Source of the DNA: Bosea sp. OAE506
GTDB lineage: Bacteria; Pseudomonadota; Alphaproteobacteria; Rhizobiales; Beijerinckiaceae
DNA length: 64,000 nt
Assembly (NCBI RefSeq): GCF_040546595.1
Contig: NZ_JBEPOB010000001.1
Span: forward strand, 3,659,001-3,723,000
Direction of reading: 5' to 3'
This document shows positions 1 to 11,210 of the stretch, piece by piece. The notes beneath the pieces were generated by a model, which saw only the letters and a list, made by a program, of their open reading frames with translations, did not search any database and was not told the origin of the DNA. The position numbers and the translations under genes are program-made. Each line of letters begins with the position of its first letter. Position 1 is the first letter of the stretch.

Positions 1-150
1 TCGAAGCCTGCACAAACGCAACAACCGGGTTCCCGTCAAGTCCCCCGGATCGTGCGCAGCGGCCCGACGGCGCTAGTTAACACAGCCGATCTTGGCTGGC
101 GAGTGCACCGGAACGCGTATGGAAATCTTCCAGGATGCGCGACAAGTCTT
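1..150. other. Intergenic region downstream of fabG
   Basis: No convincing gene is seen here. In most relatives acpP follows fabG on the same strand, so acpP probably lies just outside the window and this would be the fabG-acpP spacer. That is inference from the usual fabD-fabG-acpP order. Confidence 0.4.
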
Positions 151-888
151 TCAGATCATTGTCATTCCACCGTTCACGTGAAGGGTCTGCCCTGTCACGT
201 AGCCGGCTTCGGCGCTGGCGAGATAGGCCACCGCCGCCGCCACGTCGGCACCCGTTCCCAGGCGCCCCATCGGCACGTCGGAGAGGATGCCCTCGCGCTG
301 CTTGTCGTTCAAAGCCTGGGTCATCGGTGACTCGATGAAGCCCGGGGCGACGACGTTGACGGTGATGTTGCGGCTGGCGACCTCGGCGGCGAGCGCCTTG
401 GACATGCCGATCAACCCCGCCTTGGAGGCGGCGTAGTTGCCCTGGCCCGGATTGCCCGTGGTGCCGACGACGGAGCCGATCGAAATGATGCGGCCATAGC
501 GCCGGCGCATCATCGACTTCACCGCCGCGCGCGAGAGGCGGAAGGCCGCCGTCAGATTGATCGCGATGACGCTGTCCCAGTCCTCGTCCTTGAGGCGCAG
601 GAAGAGGTTGTCCTTGGTCACGCCGGCATTGTTGACGAGGATATCGAGCCCACCGAGCTTCTCCTCGGCCGCGGGCACGAGCGCTTCGACCGAATCCTTG
701 TCGGCGAGATTGCAGGGCGCGACGACCGCGCGCTCACCGAGTTCGGCGGCGAGCGCTTCCAGCGCCTCGGCCCGCGTACCCGAAAGCGCGACGCTGGCGC
801 CTTGCGCGTGGAGAACGCGCGCGATGGCGCCGCCCAGCCCCCCGGTGGCGCCCGTGACCAGCGCCTTCTTGCCCGTCAGATCCAGCAT
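151..888 (-). CDS. fabG: 3-oxoacyl-[acyl-carrier-protein] reductase FabG
   Basis: NADPH-dependent ketoreductase of type II fatty acid synthesis, reducing 3-oxoacyl-ACP to 3-hydroxyacyl-ACP in the cytosol. The 245-residue product has the normal family length. It shows the SDR cofactor motif TGATGGLG at about residues 12-19, the NNAG motif near residue 90 and the Ser / Tyr-x-x-x-Lys catalytic set (S in IGSVVG, YAASK). The ATG at 888 is preceded by a good ribosome-binding site (AAGGGAG); the same frame stays open upstream, but that part is the shadow of fabD. It lies 41 bases after fabD, consistent with a fabD-fabG operon. Confidence 0.97.
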   Translation of the reverse strand: MLDLTGKKALVTGATGGLGGAIARVLHAQGASVALSGTRAEALEALAAELGERAVVAPCNLADKDSVEALVPAAEEKLGGLDILVNNAGVTKDNLFLRLKDEDWDSVIAINLTAAFRLSRAAVKSMMRRRYGRIISIGSVVGTTGNPGQGNYAASKAGLIGMSKALAAEVASRNITVNVVAPGFIESPMTQALNDKQREGILSDVPMGRLGTGADVAAAVAYLASAEAGYVTGQTLHVNGGMTMI

Positions 889-929
889 CGTTTCTCCCTT
901 TCGGCGTTCTGCCGTTCTCTGTTGCCCAT

Positions 930-1865
930 TCAGGGCTTGTATGCAGCCACGTCGTCGGCGGTTCCCACCGAGAGCGGCGTGGCGGTGGGCGCAATGCGCT
1001 TCACCAACCCGGCCAGCACCTTGCCGCTGCCGAGCTCGACCAAGCGGTCGACGCCCGCTGCCGACATCGCCTCGACGCATTCGCGCCAGCGCACCGTGCC
1101 GGTGACCTGCGCCACCAGCGAGTCGCGGATCGAGGCCACGTCGGACAGCGGGGCGGCGCCGACATTGGCCATGACGGGCACGACCGGAGCCTGCATCGCG
1201 ACCTCCGCCAGCGCCGCGCGCATCGCCTCTGCCGCCGGCTGCATCAGGGAGCAATGGAAGGGCGCCGAAACCGGCAGGAGCATGGCGCGGCGGACACCGC
1301 GTTCACCGGCGAGCAGGATGGCACGATCGATTGCAGCCTTCGCGCCCGAAAGCACCACCTGCCCGCCGCCATTGTCGTTGGCGGCCTCGCAGACCTCGCC
1401 CTGGGCCGCATCGACCGCGATGGCACGCGCCAGGTCGAGATCGGCCCCCAGCAGCGCGGCCATCGCCCCCTGCCCGGCTGGCACGGCCTTCTGCATCGCG
1501 TCGCCGCGGATTCGCAGCAGGCGCGCGGCATCGGCGATGCTGAAGGTGCCGGCGGCGGCGAGCGCCGAATATTCGCCGAGGGAATGCCCCGCGACGAAGG
1601 CGGCATCGCGCTTGAGATCGAGACCGGCCTCGGCCTCCAGAACCCGGACCACCGCGAGGCTGACCGCCATCAGCGCCGGCTGCGCGTTGGCCGTCAGGGT
1701 GAGCTCTTCCGAGGGCCCCTCCCACATCAGCGTCGAGAGCTTCTGGGAGAGAGCGGCATCGACCTCGTCGAACACGGCGCGGGCGACGGGGAAAGCATCG
1801 GCCAGGGTCTTGCCCATGCCGACGGCCTGGGAGCCCTGGCCGGGGAAGATGAACGCAGTCGTCAT
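930..1865 (-). CDS. fabD: Malonyl-CoA:ACP transacylase FabD
   Basis: Transfers the malonyl group from malonyl-CoA to acyl carrier protein, supplying the extender unit for fatty acid synthesis. The 311-residue protein begins with the family signature FPGQGSQ near residue 7 and carries the nucleophile motif GHSLGE with Ser at about residue 95. A second conserved His lies in APFHCSLM near residue 200. Length is standard. It is the first visible gene of the fabD-fabG unit and is transcribed divergently from rpsF. Confidence 0.97.
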   Translation of the reverse strand: MTTAFIFPGQGSQAVGMGKTLADAFPVARAVFDEVDAALSQKLSTLMWEGPSEELTLTANAQPALMAVSLAVVRVLEAEAGLDLKRDAAFVAGHSLGEYSALAAAGTFSIADAARLLRIRGDAMQKAVPAGQGAMAALLGADLDLARAIAVDAAQGEVCEAANDNGGGQVVLSGAKAAIDRAILLAGERGVRRAMLLPVSAPFHCSLMQPAAEAMRAALAEVAMQAPVVPVMANVGAAPLSDVASIRDSLVAQVTGTVRWRECVEAMSAAGVDRLVELGSGKVLAGLVKRIAPTATPLSVGTADDVAAYKP

Positions 1866-2212
1866 GCGGAAGGCCTCGAATTTAAAACGTTTTGAGCCAG
1901 TTCACGGCGCTGTCACACTGCCTTGGAGCGCAAGTCAAGGCCGAAGCCGTGTCATCGGCCGCTCAACTGGCGGCGAAAAGCCGATTTCTGTTGCATCGAA
2001 GGGCCCTCAACCTGTAACGACCGCCTCCTGCTGGTTCGGCCGGAGGCTGAACGGATGGCAACGCTTTGGTCGCATCAACGGCCGCCGCGCTGCAGGTTCC
2101 TTCGGGCGCCGTCATCCCGTGTCTCCGCCTTCGATGAAATCCTGTCGGGCCTTATCCAGGGCTCGGAGGGCTCCGCGCCGGACGAAGCAGGGTGAACAGA
2201 GGAAGGCCAACC
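1866..2212. promoter_or_regulatory. Divergent intergenic region fabD / rpsF
   Basis: About 350 bases between two divergent genes, so it should hold the promoters for fabD (minus) and for the rpsF ribosomal operon (plus), plus an rpsF leader. No promoter box stands out clearly. Some bacteria carry an S6:S18-binding autoregulatory leader here; I could not recognise one by eye. The ribosome-binding site of rpsF (GAGGAAGG) lies at the right edge. Confidence 0.4.
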
Positions 2213-2671
2213 ATGGCATTGTACGAGCATGTCCTGCTCGCGCGACAAGACGTCAGCGCGCAGCAGGTCGAGGCCCTTGTCGAGACGTTCAAGGGCATCA
2301 TCGAGGCGAATGGCGGCTCGGTCCCCAAGGTCGAGTACTGGGGCGTGAAGTCGCTGGGCTATCGCATCAAGAAGAACCGCAAGGCGCATTACTCGCTGCT
2401 CAACATCGACGCTCCCGCCGCGGCGGTCGCCGAGATGGAGCGCCAGATGCGCATCAACGAAGACGTTCTGCGCTTCCTGACGGTGCGCGTCGAAGAGCTC
2501 GAGGAAGGCCAGTCGGCCATGCTTCAGAAGCGCGACCGCGACGACCGTGGTGATCGTGGCGACCGCTTCGACCGTCCCGGCGGCGGCGACCGCTTCGACC
2601 GCGGCCCGCGTCGTGACCGTCCGCGTCGCGACGACGAAGCTGCTCCTGAAACGACCGGCGCGGAGGCCTGA
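2213..2671 (+). CDS. rpsF: 30S ribosomal protein S6
   Basis: Small-subunit protein that binds 16S rRNA together with S18. The start at 2213 gives the usual MALYEHV N-terminus behind a GAGGAAGG ribosome-binding site; a start seven codons upstream is open but lacks this support. The S6 fold occupies roughly residues 1-95. It is followed by a charged tail of alternating Asp and Arg/Gly with repeats of the GDRFDR type, a common low-complexity extension in alphaproteobacterial S6. rpsR follows 3 bases downstream. Confidence 0.97.
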   Translation: MALYEHVLLARQDVSAQQVEALVETFKGIIEANGGSVPKVEYWGVKSLGYRIKKNRKAHYSLLNIDAPAAAVAEMERQMRINEDVLRFLTVRVEELEEGQSAMLQKRDRDDRGDRGDRFDRPGGGDRFDRGPRRDRPRRDDEAAPETTGAEA

Positions 2672-2674
2672 GCC

Positions 2675-2920
2675 ATGTCGACTGCATCCGCCGGCGCCCG
2701 CCGCCCCTTCTTCCGTCGCCGCAAGTCCTGCCCCTTCTCGGGCGAAGGCGCTCCGAAGATCGACTACAAGGATGTGCGCCTGCTCTCGCGCTACATCTCC
2801 GAGCGCGGCAAGATCGTGCCGTCGCGCATCACGGCCGTCTCGGCCAAGAAGCAGCGCGAACTCGCCCAGGCGATCAAGCGCGCCCGCTTCCTCGGCCTGC
2901 TGCCCTACGTGATCCGCTGA
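2675..2920 (+). CDS. rpsR: 30S ribosomal protein S18
   Basis: An 81-residue small-subunit protein, partner of S6 on the platform of the 30S subunit. It has the conserved motif [10 protein letters not shown] near the N-terminus and the closing stretch [11 protein letters not shown] typical of S18. It starts 3 bases after rpsF, so the two are almost certainly cotranscribed. A strong hairpin with a T tail follows at 2963-2990. Confidence 0.98.
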   Translation: MSTASAGARRPFFRRRKSCPFSGEGAPKIDYKDVRLLSRYISERGKIVPSRITAVSAKKQRELAQAIKRARFLGLLPYVIR

Positions 2921-2962
2921 GACGATCCGGCGTCCCGCTCCGGGACGCGGCTCCAAGACCTG

Positions 2963-2990
2963 CCGGCGGCGAGCGATCGCCGCCGGTTTT
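2963..2990 (+). terminator. Rho-independent terminator after rpsR
   Basis: A perfect 10-bp stem (CCGGCGGCGA / TCGCCGCCGG) closes a GCGA tetraloop and is followed by TTTT. It lies 42 bases after the rpsR stop. It may end or attenuate the rpsF-rpsR transcript before the DUF2232 gene. Confidence 0.7.
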
Positions 2991-3102
2991 GACCAGGAAA
3001 CCAGTCGCCCTGTGGTGAAACCCCACCGGGTTCGTTGAGGCAGATGCCTCTCACCCTGCCCGGCCCCAGCGGCCCGGGAGCAGCGGGACAGCAGGACAGA
3101 GA

Positions 3103-4062
3103 ATGATTCCGGCCGTCGGCATCGGCGCGGGCCTCGTAGCGGCCCTGCTCTTTTCAGTGGTGATCACCGGATCGCCGCTGGCCGTCCTGCTGTATTCGGC
3201 CGCGCCCCTTCCGATCTTCATCGCCGCCCTGGGCTGGAACCATCGCGCCGGGCTGTTCGCCTGCGCCGCTGGCGCGCTCGCCGTCTCGCTGGGGCTGAGC
3301 CTGCCGGCCGGCTTCGCCTTCGCCTGCATCATCGCGCTGCCGGCTTGGTGGATTGCCTATCTCGCGCTGCTGGCGCGCTCCGACGAGAGCGGCGCGGTCG
3401 AATGGTATCCGCTCGGCCATCTGATGATCTGGATCGCCGGCACGGCGACGCTGGCCAGCGTCGCCAGCGCGCTGGTGATGACCACGGATTTCGAGACCTA
3501 TCGCGCCGTGATCGGCCGCATCGTCGACAATCTGCTGGCCGAGATGGTGCGTAGCCGGATGCTCACCCTGCCGCAGGGCACGACGGTCGCCGAGCTCTCC
3601 GCCAACATCACGCCGCTGCTGGTGCGCGCCGTGCCGCTCGGCATCGCCGCCTCGGTCGTGACCACCATCACCGCCAATCTCTGGCTGGCGGGCAAGGCGG
3701 TTCAGTTCTCCGGCCGCCTGCCGCGCCCCTGGCCCTTCATTCCCGCCACAACGCTGCCGCGCACGGCGCTGCCGCTGCTGGCAGCGGGGCTGGTGACGGC
3801 CCTGCTCGATGGCTTCGTCGGCCTCGCCGGCGCCTCGCTGGTCGGCGCGCTGCTCGCCGCCTTCATGTTCACCGGGCTGTGCCTGCTGCACGACCTCTCG
3901 CGCGGTCAGGCCTGGCGGACGCCCATGCTGATCAGCGTCTATGTCGCGCTGATCGTGATGCAGGCCGTGCTGACGCCGCTTCTGGCGCTCGCCGGCATGC
4001 TCGACACCCTTCTCGGACTGCGCAAGCGGGCCGCGATGCCTCCCCCGCCACCCCAGGCCTGA
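3103..4062 (+). CDS. DUF2232 family membrane protein
   Basis: A 319-residue polytopic membrane protein of unknown function. Hydrophobic segments run through most of its length (about eight, with the first at residues 5-25). The tail [12 protein letters not shown] is proline-rich. A DUF2232 protein between rpsR and rplI is a conserved arrangement in alphaproteobacteria, which is the main basis for the family name. A link to S18/L9 expression is inference from position only. Confidence 0.85.
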   Translation: MIPAVGIGAGLVAALLFSVVITGSPLAVLLYSAAPLPIFIAALGWNHRAGLFACAAGALAVSLGLSLPAGFAFACIIALPAWWIAYLALLARSDESGAVEWYPLGHLMIWIAGTATLASVASALVMTTDFETYRAVIGRIVDNLLAEMVRSRMLTLPQGTTVAELSANITPLLVRAVPLGIAASVVTTITANLWLAGKAVQFSGRLPRPWPFIPATTLPRTALPLLAAGLVTALLDGFVGLAGASLVGALLAAFMFTGLCLLHDLSRGQAWRTPMLISVYVALIVMQAVLTPLLALAGMLDTLLGLRKRAAMPPPPPQA

Positions 4063-4099
4063 CCTTCATTCTCGAACCGCTCTCAAAGGAGATAGAACC

Positions 4100-4663
4100 A
4101 TGGAAGTGATCCTGCTCGAACGCGTCGCCAAGCTCGGCCAGATGGGCGACGTCGTGCGCGTCCGCGATGGCTTCGGCCGCAACTACCTGCTCGCCCGCGG
4201 CAAGGCCCTGCGCGCCACCGAGGACAACAAGAAGCGCTTCGAGAGCCAGAAGATCGAGCTCGAGACCCGCAACCTCGAGCTGAAGTCCGAGGCCGAGTCG
4301 GTCGCCGAGACCCTGAACGGTCTGAGCGTCGTCATGCTGCGCCAGTCGGGCGAGTCGGGCGTGCTCTACGGCTCGGTTTCGACCCGCGACATCGCCGATG
4401 CGCTGACGTCCGAGGGCTTCCATGTCTCGCGCAGCCAGATCACGCTGAACGCGCCGATCAAGACGCTCGGCCTGCACACCGTCCCGGTCGTGCTGCATCC
4501 GGAGGTTTCGGTCACGGTCACCGTGAACGTCGCCCGTTCGGCCGAGGAAGCCGAGCGCCAGGTCCGCGGCGAGAACGTCACGGCTCGCGAGGAGTTCGAC
4601 CTCGACGACCTCGGCCTCGAGGTCGGTGCGGCGCTGGCGGAAGCCGGCGAGGACGACCGCTGA
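4100..4663 (+). CDS. rplI: 50S ribosomal protein L9
   Basis: A 187-residue large-subunit protein at the base of the L1 stalk. The N-terminal domain has the signature [21 protein letters not shown], joined by a charged helix to the C-terminal rRNA-binding domain (residues 60-150). An acidic tail (EDDR at the end) makes it longer than the E. coli protein, as is common in alphaproteobacteria. It has a good ribosome-binding site (AAAGGAG) and a strong terminator downstream. Confidence 0.97.
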   Translation: MEVILLERVAKLGQMGDVVRVRDGFGRNYLLARGKALRATEDNKKRFESQKIELETRNLELKSEAESVAETLNGLSVVMLRQSGESGVLYGSVSTRDIADALTSEGFHVSRSQITLNAPIKTLGLHTVPVVLHPEVSVTVTVNVARSAEEAERQVRGENVTAREEFDLDDLGLEVGAALAEAGEDDR

Positions 4664-4689
4664 GCTCAGCGCTCGCTTGATCGAGTCAA

Positions 4690-4718
4690 GGGCGCCGCGG
4701 CAACGCGGCGCCCTTTTT
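4690..4718 (+). terminator. Rho-independent terminator after rplI
   Basis: A perfect 10-bp GC stem (GGGCGCCGCG / CGCGGCGCCC) with a GCAA tetraloop is followed by five T residues. It lies 26 bases after the rplI stop, which is textbook geometry, and probably separates rplI from dnaB transcription. Confidence 0.9.
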
Positions 4719-4831
4719 CGTACATGCCTGTGCAAAGGCGTGGATCGTCCAATCGCTGCTGGCATGATCCGTCAGAGTGGTAGAGTAAGCGCAGAGTCGG
4801 ACAGCCGCAGACCCGAGACATTCGCGCCCTC

Positions 4832-6319
4832 ATGGCCACAGCAACCGCCCTCGTTACCCGCCTCGAAACCCGCGAGGCCGAATACCGCGTCCAGCCGCAC
4901 AATATCGAGGCGGAGCAGGCGCTGCTCGGGGCGATCCTGGTCAACAACGACGCGTTCTACCGCGTCTCGGATTTCCTGCTGCCGGACCATTTCTTCGAGC
5001 CGATCCACCAGCGCGTCTTCGAGCTGACGGCGAGCCTGATCCGGGCCGGCAAGATCGCGACGCCGATCACGCTCAAGACCTTCGTCGGCGAGCTTGATCT
5101 CGGCGGCATCACGGCCTCGCAATATCTGGCGCGCCTCGCCGCGGAGGCGACGACCGTCATCAATGCCGGCGATTATGGCCGCACGATCTATGAGCTGGCG
5201 ATCCGACGGCAGCTGATCGGCGTCGGCGAGGATCTGGTCAACGTCGCCTATGACGCCCCGGTCGACATGCCGCCGCGCGAGCAGATCGAGGAGGCCGAGC
5301 GCAAGCTCTACGAGCTCGCCGAGAAAGGCCGCTATGAGGGCGGCTTCCAGAAGTTCGACGCCGCGCTCTACACCGCCATCGACATGGCTGCGAACGCCTA
5401 TCAGCGGGCCGGCGGCCTCTCGGGTATTTCGACGGGCCTGCGCGACCTCGACCAGCGCATGGGGGGCCTGCAGTCTTCCGACCTGATCGTGCTCGCCGGC
5501 CGCCCCGCCATGGGCAAGACCTCGCTCGCGACCAATATCGCTTTCAACATGGCAAAGGCTTGGCGCGGCGAACGCCAAACCGACGGTACGATCAAGACGG
5601 TCGATGGCGCTATCGTCGCCTTCTTCTCGCTCGAAATGTCGGCCGACCAGCTCGCGACGCGTATCGTGGCCGAGCAGTCGGGCATCTCGTCTTACAAGAT
5701 CAGGCAGGGCCGCATCACCGAGGCCGAGTTCGCGAGGCTGACCGATGTCGCCGCGCAGATCGAAAAACTGCCGCTCTATATCGACCAGACCGGCGGCATC
5801 TCGATCGCCCAGCTCGTCGCCCGCGCCCGCAGGCTCAAACGCCAGAAGGGCCTCGACGCCCTGTTCATCGACTATCTCCAGCTGCTCTCGGGCTCGAACA
5901 AGAACGGCCAGAACCGCGTGCAGGAGCTGACGGAGATCACCACCAGCCTGAAAGCGCTCGCCAAGGAGCTGGCGGTGCCGATCGTGGCGCTCTCGCAGCT
6001 CTCGCGCCAGGTCGAAAGCCGCGACGACAAGCGCCCGCAGCTCTCGGACCTGCGCGAATCCGGCTCGATCGAGCAGGACGCCGACGTGGTGATGTTCGTC
6101 TATCGCGACGAGTACTACCTCAAGGGCAAGGAGCCGCGCCCCGGCACCGAAGAACACAATAAGTGGCAGATCGAGATGGAGGCCGCCCATGGCGTCGCCG
6201 AGCTCATCATCGGCAAGCAGCGCCACGGCCCGACCGGGGCGATCGCGCTGCAGTTCGACGCCGAGGTGACGCGCTTCTCCGACCGCGCCGACGAACTGAG
6301 GCTGCCCGACCGCGAATGA
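4832..6319 (+). CDS. dnaB: Replicative DNA helicase DnaB
   Basis: Hexameric ring helicase that unwinds DNA ahead of the replisome. The 495-residue protein has the N-terminal helical DnaB domain (HNIEAEQALLGAIL near residue 30), then the RecA-like motor with Walker A in AGRPAMGKTSLA around residue 225 and Walker B in LFIDYLQLL. The late motif RESGSIEQDADVV is also family-typical. Its stop overlaps the start of alr as ATGA, so the two are translationally coupled. Confidence 0.97.
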   Translation: MATATALVTRLETREAEYRVQPHNIEAEQALLGAILVNNDAFYRVSDFLLPDHFFEPIHQRVFELTASLIRAGKIATPITLKTFVGELDLGGITASQYLARLAAEATTVINAGDYGRTIYELAIRRQLIGVGEDLVNVAYDAPVDMPPREQIEEAERKLYELAEKGRYEGGFQKFDAALYTAIDMAANAYQRAGGLSGISTGLRDLDQRMGGLQSSDLIVLAGRPAMGKTSLATNIAFNMAKAWRGERQTDGTIKTVDGAIVAFFSLEMSADQLATRIVAEQSGISSYKIRQGRITEAEFARLTDVAAQIEKLPLYIDQTGGISIAQLVARARRLKRQKGLDALFIDYLQLLSGSNKNGQNRVQELTEITTSLKALAKELAVPIVALSQLSRQVESRDDKRPQLSDLRESGSIEQDADVVMFVYRDEYYLKGKEPRPGTEEHNKWQIEMEAAHGVAELIIGKQRHGPTGAIALQFDAEVTRFSDRADELRLPDRE

Positions 6320-7446
6320 GCGCATTCGATACGCCCGACGCCGAAATCCGCGGCACCCTGCTGACCCTCGATCTCGGGGCGCTCGTCGCCAATTGGCGCA
6401 TGCTCGGCGCGCGCGCCGGCACGGAGGCCGGCGCCGTGGTCAAGGCGGACGCCTATGGCATCGGCATCGAGCCCGCCGTCACCGCGCTGTCGCGCGCGGG
6501 CTGCCGCAGCTTCTTCGTCGCCCATCTCTCGGAGGCGATCCGCGCGCGCGCCGTCGCCTCCGAGGCGACGATCTACGTCCTCAACGGCCTCCTGCCCGGC
6601 CAGGGCGGCGCCTATGCCCAACACGCCCTGTCGCCGGTCCTAGGTTCGGCCGAGGAGCTGCAGGAATGGGCCGCGTTCCGGCAGGCGAATCCCGCGGTCC
6701 GGCCGGCAGCGCTGCATGTCGACACCGCGATGAACCGGCTGGGCTTTGCGCCAGGCGAGGCCCTGGCGCTCGCCCGGGAGGGGGCGGACACGGTCCGCGC
6801 TGCGGGGATCGGGCTGCTGATGAGCCATTTTGCGGCGTCCGAAGACGAAGCCGACCCAGCCAATGCGCGGCAGATCGCGGCCTTCGCCGAGATCACAGCC
6901 GCATTCCCCGAACTGCCGGCGTCGCTGATGAACTCGTCGGGGCATTTCCTGAAGGGCTGCCCGGCCTATCGGCTGACGCGGCCGGGCTATGCGCTCTATG
7001 GCGGCAACCCGACGCCGGATCGGGCCAACCCGATGCAGCCCGTCGTGTCGCTGCAGTCGCGGATCATCCAGCTCCGCGTCGTCGAGGCCGAAACGCAGGT
7101 CGGCTACAATGGCCGCTGGACGGCGAAACGCCGCAGCCGTCTCGCCACGATCTGCCTCGGCTATGCCGACGGCTATCCGCGCAACGCCAGCGGTACCGAT
7201 ACGGTCCCGGGCGGCACGGCGCTGGTCGGCGGCGTCCCCTGCCCCTTTGTCGGCTCCGTCTCGATGGACCTGATCATCCTCGACGTCACCGACGCCCCGG
7301 ACAACGCTTCGCGCCGCGGCGAATGGGTCACGCTGATCGGCGGCGCGCTCGATCTGGAAACGGTCGGCGCGGGCGCGAAGACCATCGGCTACGAGATCCT
7401 GACCAGCCTTGGCCGGCGCCATACGCGGCGCCATGTCGGGATCTAG
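6316..7446 (+). CDS. alr: Alanine racemase
   Basis: PLP-dependent racemase making D-alanine for peptidoglycan. The 376-residue product has the PLP lysine in VVKADAYGIG (Lys near residue 43) and the C-terminal beta-domain with the Tyr-bearing VGYNGRW and the SVSMDL motif. The start is taken at the ATGA overlap with dnaB; the frame is open further upstream, but only inside dnaB. A dnaB-alr-radA order is common in alphaproteobacteria. Confidence 0.95.
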   Translation: MSAFDTPDAEIRGTLLTLDLGALVANWRMLGARAGTEAGAVVKADAYGIGIEPAVTALSRAGCRSFFVAHLSEAIRARAVASEATIYVLNGLLPGQGGAYAQHALSPVLGSAEELQEWAAFRQANPAVRPAALHVDTAMNRLGFAPGEALALAREGADTVRAAGIGLLMSHFAASEDEADPANARQIAAFAEITAAFPELPASLMNSSGHFLKGCPAYRLTRPGYALYGGNPTPDRANPMQPVVSLQSRIIQLRVVEAETQVGYNGRWTAKRRSRLATICLGYADGYPRNASGTDTVPGGTALVGGVPCPFVGSVSMDLIILDVTDAPDNASRRGEWVTLIGGALDLETVGAGAKTIGYEILTSLGRRHTRRHVGI

Positions 7447-7472
7447 TCGATGATGACAGGCGGAAAAGCCTG

Positions 7473-8870
7473 ATGGCCAAGCGCGGCCCCACCTATACCT
7501 GCCAGGCCTGCGGCGCGGTCTACCACCGCTGGCAGGGCAAGTGCGATGCCTGCGGCACCTGGTCGTCGCTGTCGGAGGAGGCGCAGGCCGCGCCCGTCCC
7601 CGGTGCACGCGGGGCGTCGGGCGGCCGGGCGCGGGGCCGCGTCTTCGCGCTGGAAGGGCTCAAGGGCGAAACGCAGGACGCGCCACGCATCGTCTCCGGC
7701 ATCGGCGAACTCGACCGGGTTACGGGTGGCGGCTTCGTGCCGGGCTCCGTGCTGCTGATCGGCGGCGACCCCGGCATCGGCAAGTCGACGCTGCTGATGC
7801 AGGCCTGCGCCGCCCTCGCCTCAGCGGGCCGTCGCGTCGTCTATGTCTCGGGCGAGGAATCGACCGGACAGGTCCGACTACGCGCCGAGCGGATGGGATT
7901 GTCGGAAGCGCCGGTCGAGCTCGCCGCCGAGACCAATGTCGAGGATATCGTCGCGACGCTCAGCCAGGGATCGCGTCCGGCGCTGGTGGTAATCGATTCG
8001 ATCCAGACGATGTGGTCCGGCGAGGTCGAGAGCGCGCCGGGCACGGTCACGCAGGTGCGCGGTTCGGCGCAGGCGCTGATCCGCTACGCCAAGACCAGCG
8101 GCACCTGCATGATCCTGGTCGGGCACGTCACCAAGGACGGGCAGATCGCCGGGCCGCGCGTGGTCGAGCACATGGTCGACGCCGTGCTCTCCTTCGAGGG
8201 CGAAGGCGCCCATGCCTTCCGCATCCTGCGCGGCCAGAAGAACCGCTTCGGCGCCACCGACGAGATCGGCGTCTTCGAGATGACCGGCAAGGGTCTGTCG
8301 GAGGTCTCGAACCCGTCCGCGCTCTTTCTGGCCGGACGCGACCAGGCGGCGCCTGGCGCTGCGGTCTTCGCGGGCATCGAGGGCACACGACCGGTGCTCG
8401 TCGAGATTCAGGCTTTGGTGGCGCCGACTTCGCTCGGCACGCCGCGGCGCGCCGTGGTCGGCTGGGAGAACAGCCGCCTGTCGATGGTGCTGGCCGTGCT
8501 CGAGACGCATGGCGGGCTGCGGCTGGGGCAGCATGACGTCTATCTCAACGTCGCGGGTGGCCTGCGGGTCAACGAGCCGGCCGCCGATCTCGCGGTCGCG
8601 GCGGCGCTCGTCTCCTCGCTGACCGGCGCGATCCTGCCGTCCGAATCGGTCTATTTCGGCGAGATCGCCCTGTCAGGGGCGATCCGGCCGGTTTCGGTCG
8701 CCGCAGCGCGGTTGCGCGAGGCGTCCAAGCTCGGTTTCGAGGCGGCGCTGATGCCGTCGGGCGGCGCCGATGCGGGCGATGGCGGTGGTCTCTCGCTGCG
8801 GCGCTTCGGCCATGTCACGGAACTCGTTGCCGATATCGCCGCGCGCGCACCTCGCCGGGATGTGAAATGA
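7473..8870 (+). CDS. radA: DNA repair protein RadA
   Basis: RecA-related ATPase (Sms) that promotes branch migration during recombinational repair. The 465-residue protein begins with a C4 zinc finger (Cys10, 13, 24, 27). Walker A follows in GGDPGIGKSTLL near residue 97, then the RadA-specific KNRFG motif near residue 255 and a C-terminal Lon-like domain. The ATG at 7473 places the zinc finger at the normal distance from the N-terminus. It starts 26 bases after alr. Confidence 0.97.
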   Translation: MAKRGPTYTCQACGAVYHRWQGKCDACGTWSSLSEEAQAAPVPGARGASGGRARGRVFALEGLKGETQDAPRIVSGIGELDRVTGGGFVPGSVLLIGGDPGIGKSTLLMQACAALASAGRRVVYVSGEESTGQVRLRAERMGLSEAPVELAAETNVEDIVATLSQGSRPALVVIDSIQTMWSGEVESAPGTVTQVRGSAQALIRYAKTSGTCMILVGHVTKDGQIAGPRVVEHMVDAVLSFEGEGAHAFRILRGQKNRFGATDEIGVFEMTGKGLSEVSNPSALFLAGRDQAAPGAAVFAGIEGTRPVLVEIQALVAPTSLGTPRRAVVGWENSRLSMVLAVLETHGGLRLGQHDVYLNVAGGLRVNEPAADLAVAAALVSSLTGAILPSESVYFGEIALSGAIRPVSVAAARLREASKLGFEAALMPSGGADAGDGGGLSLRRFGHVTELVADIAARAPRRDVK

Positions 8871-8976
8871 ACACGTCGCAATAGTGACGCAGACGGCGCG
8901 AGCGCGTATAGCAAACGCGATGCGGCCAGCCCATCTGTTGCAGGCCATTCCGAGACCATAACGAAGCGGCTCATCC

Positions 8977-9660
8977 ATGCCTGTGACCATTCTCGATCTC
9001 GTCGTCATCGGCGTGGTTCTGATCTCGGCTTTGCTGGCGGCGGTGCGCGGCCTGACGCGCGAGGTGCTCGCCATCGCGTCCTGGGCCGCGGCGGCTGCCG
9101 TTGCGTGGATCTTCCATCCGCAGCTGCTGCCGATCATGAAGCAGTACATTCCCAACGACACGATCGCGCTGATCGCGGCGATCGCCTCGCTGTTCCTGGT
9201 GACGCTGATCGTCGTCTCGCTGGTGACGGCGCGAATTTCGGATTTCGTGCTCGATTCGCGCATCGGCGCGCTCGACCGCACGCTGGGCTTCGTCTTCGGC
9301 GCAGGCCGCGGGCTGCTGCTGGCCGTGATCGGCTATCTGTTCTTCGCGGCGCTCGTCGGCGCCGAGAAGATGCCGCCCTGGGCACGCGATGCCAAGGCCA
9401 AGCCCATGCTCGAGGAGACGGGCCGCTCGCTGATCACGATGCTGCCGCAGGACGTCAACGCCGATTTCCTGAAGACGCTGCTCAAGCCGAAATCGGGACC
9501 GGAGCCGACGGAGGCGCCGGCCGAGGAGCCGCGCCAGCCGGCTACCCCCGGCACGGAGCCGCAGCGGCGCACCGAGGTGCCGAACGCGACCGACCGCCAG
9601 GCCCTGCAGCGCGCCATAGACGGCACGCGGGGCGCCTCGCCCGCCCCAACTCGTCCGTAA
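8977..9660 (+). CDS. cvpA: CvpA family membrane protein
   Basis: A 227-residue inner-membrane protein of the colicin V production family. About four hydrophobic segments occupy residues 5-130, including the family-typical VRGLTREVL near residue 24. The C-terminal 80 residues are hydrophilic and rich in Pro, Glu and Ala, probably disordered. Position directly before purF matches the E. coli cvpA-purF order. The molecular role is not well defined. Confidence 0.9.
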   Translation: MPVTILDLVVIGVVLISALLAAVRGLTREVLAIASWAAAAAVAWIFHPQLLPIMKQYIPNDTIALIAAIASLFLVTLIVVSLVTARISDFVLDSRIGALDRTLGFVFGAGRGLLLAVIGYLFFAALVGAEKMPPWARDAKAKPMLEETGRSLITMLPQDVNADFLKTLLKPKSGPEPTEAPAEEPRQPATPGTEPQRRTEVPNATDRQALQRAIDGTRGASPAPTRP

Positions 9661-9703
9661 TTCGCGCGTAGAAGCCCCTCGTCCAGCCGCCAGGAGCCCA
9701 GTG

Positions 9704-11191
<1,488 letters not shown>

Positions 11192-11210
11192 TCGAGAGGC
11201 CGGCCTCTCC

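Noticed and set aside
2040..2212. S6:S18 autoregulatory leader before rpsF
   Set aside because: Position is right, but no convincing conserved hairpin could be seen by eye; a covariance search would decide.
4772..6325. Long minus-strand ORF (517 codons) opposite dnaB
   Set aside because: Composition is Arg/Asp/Leu shadow of a high-GC gene; dnaB on the other strand has all helicase motifs.
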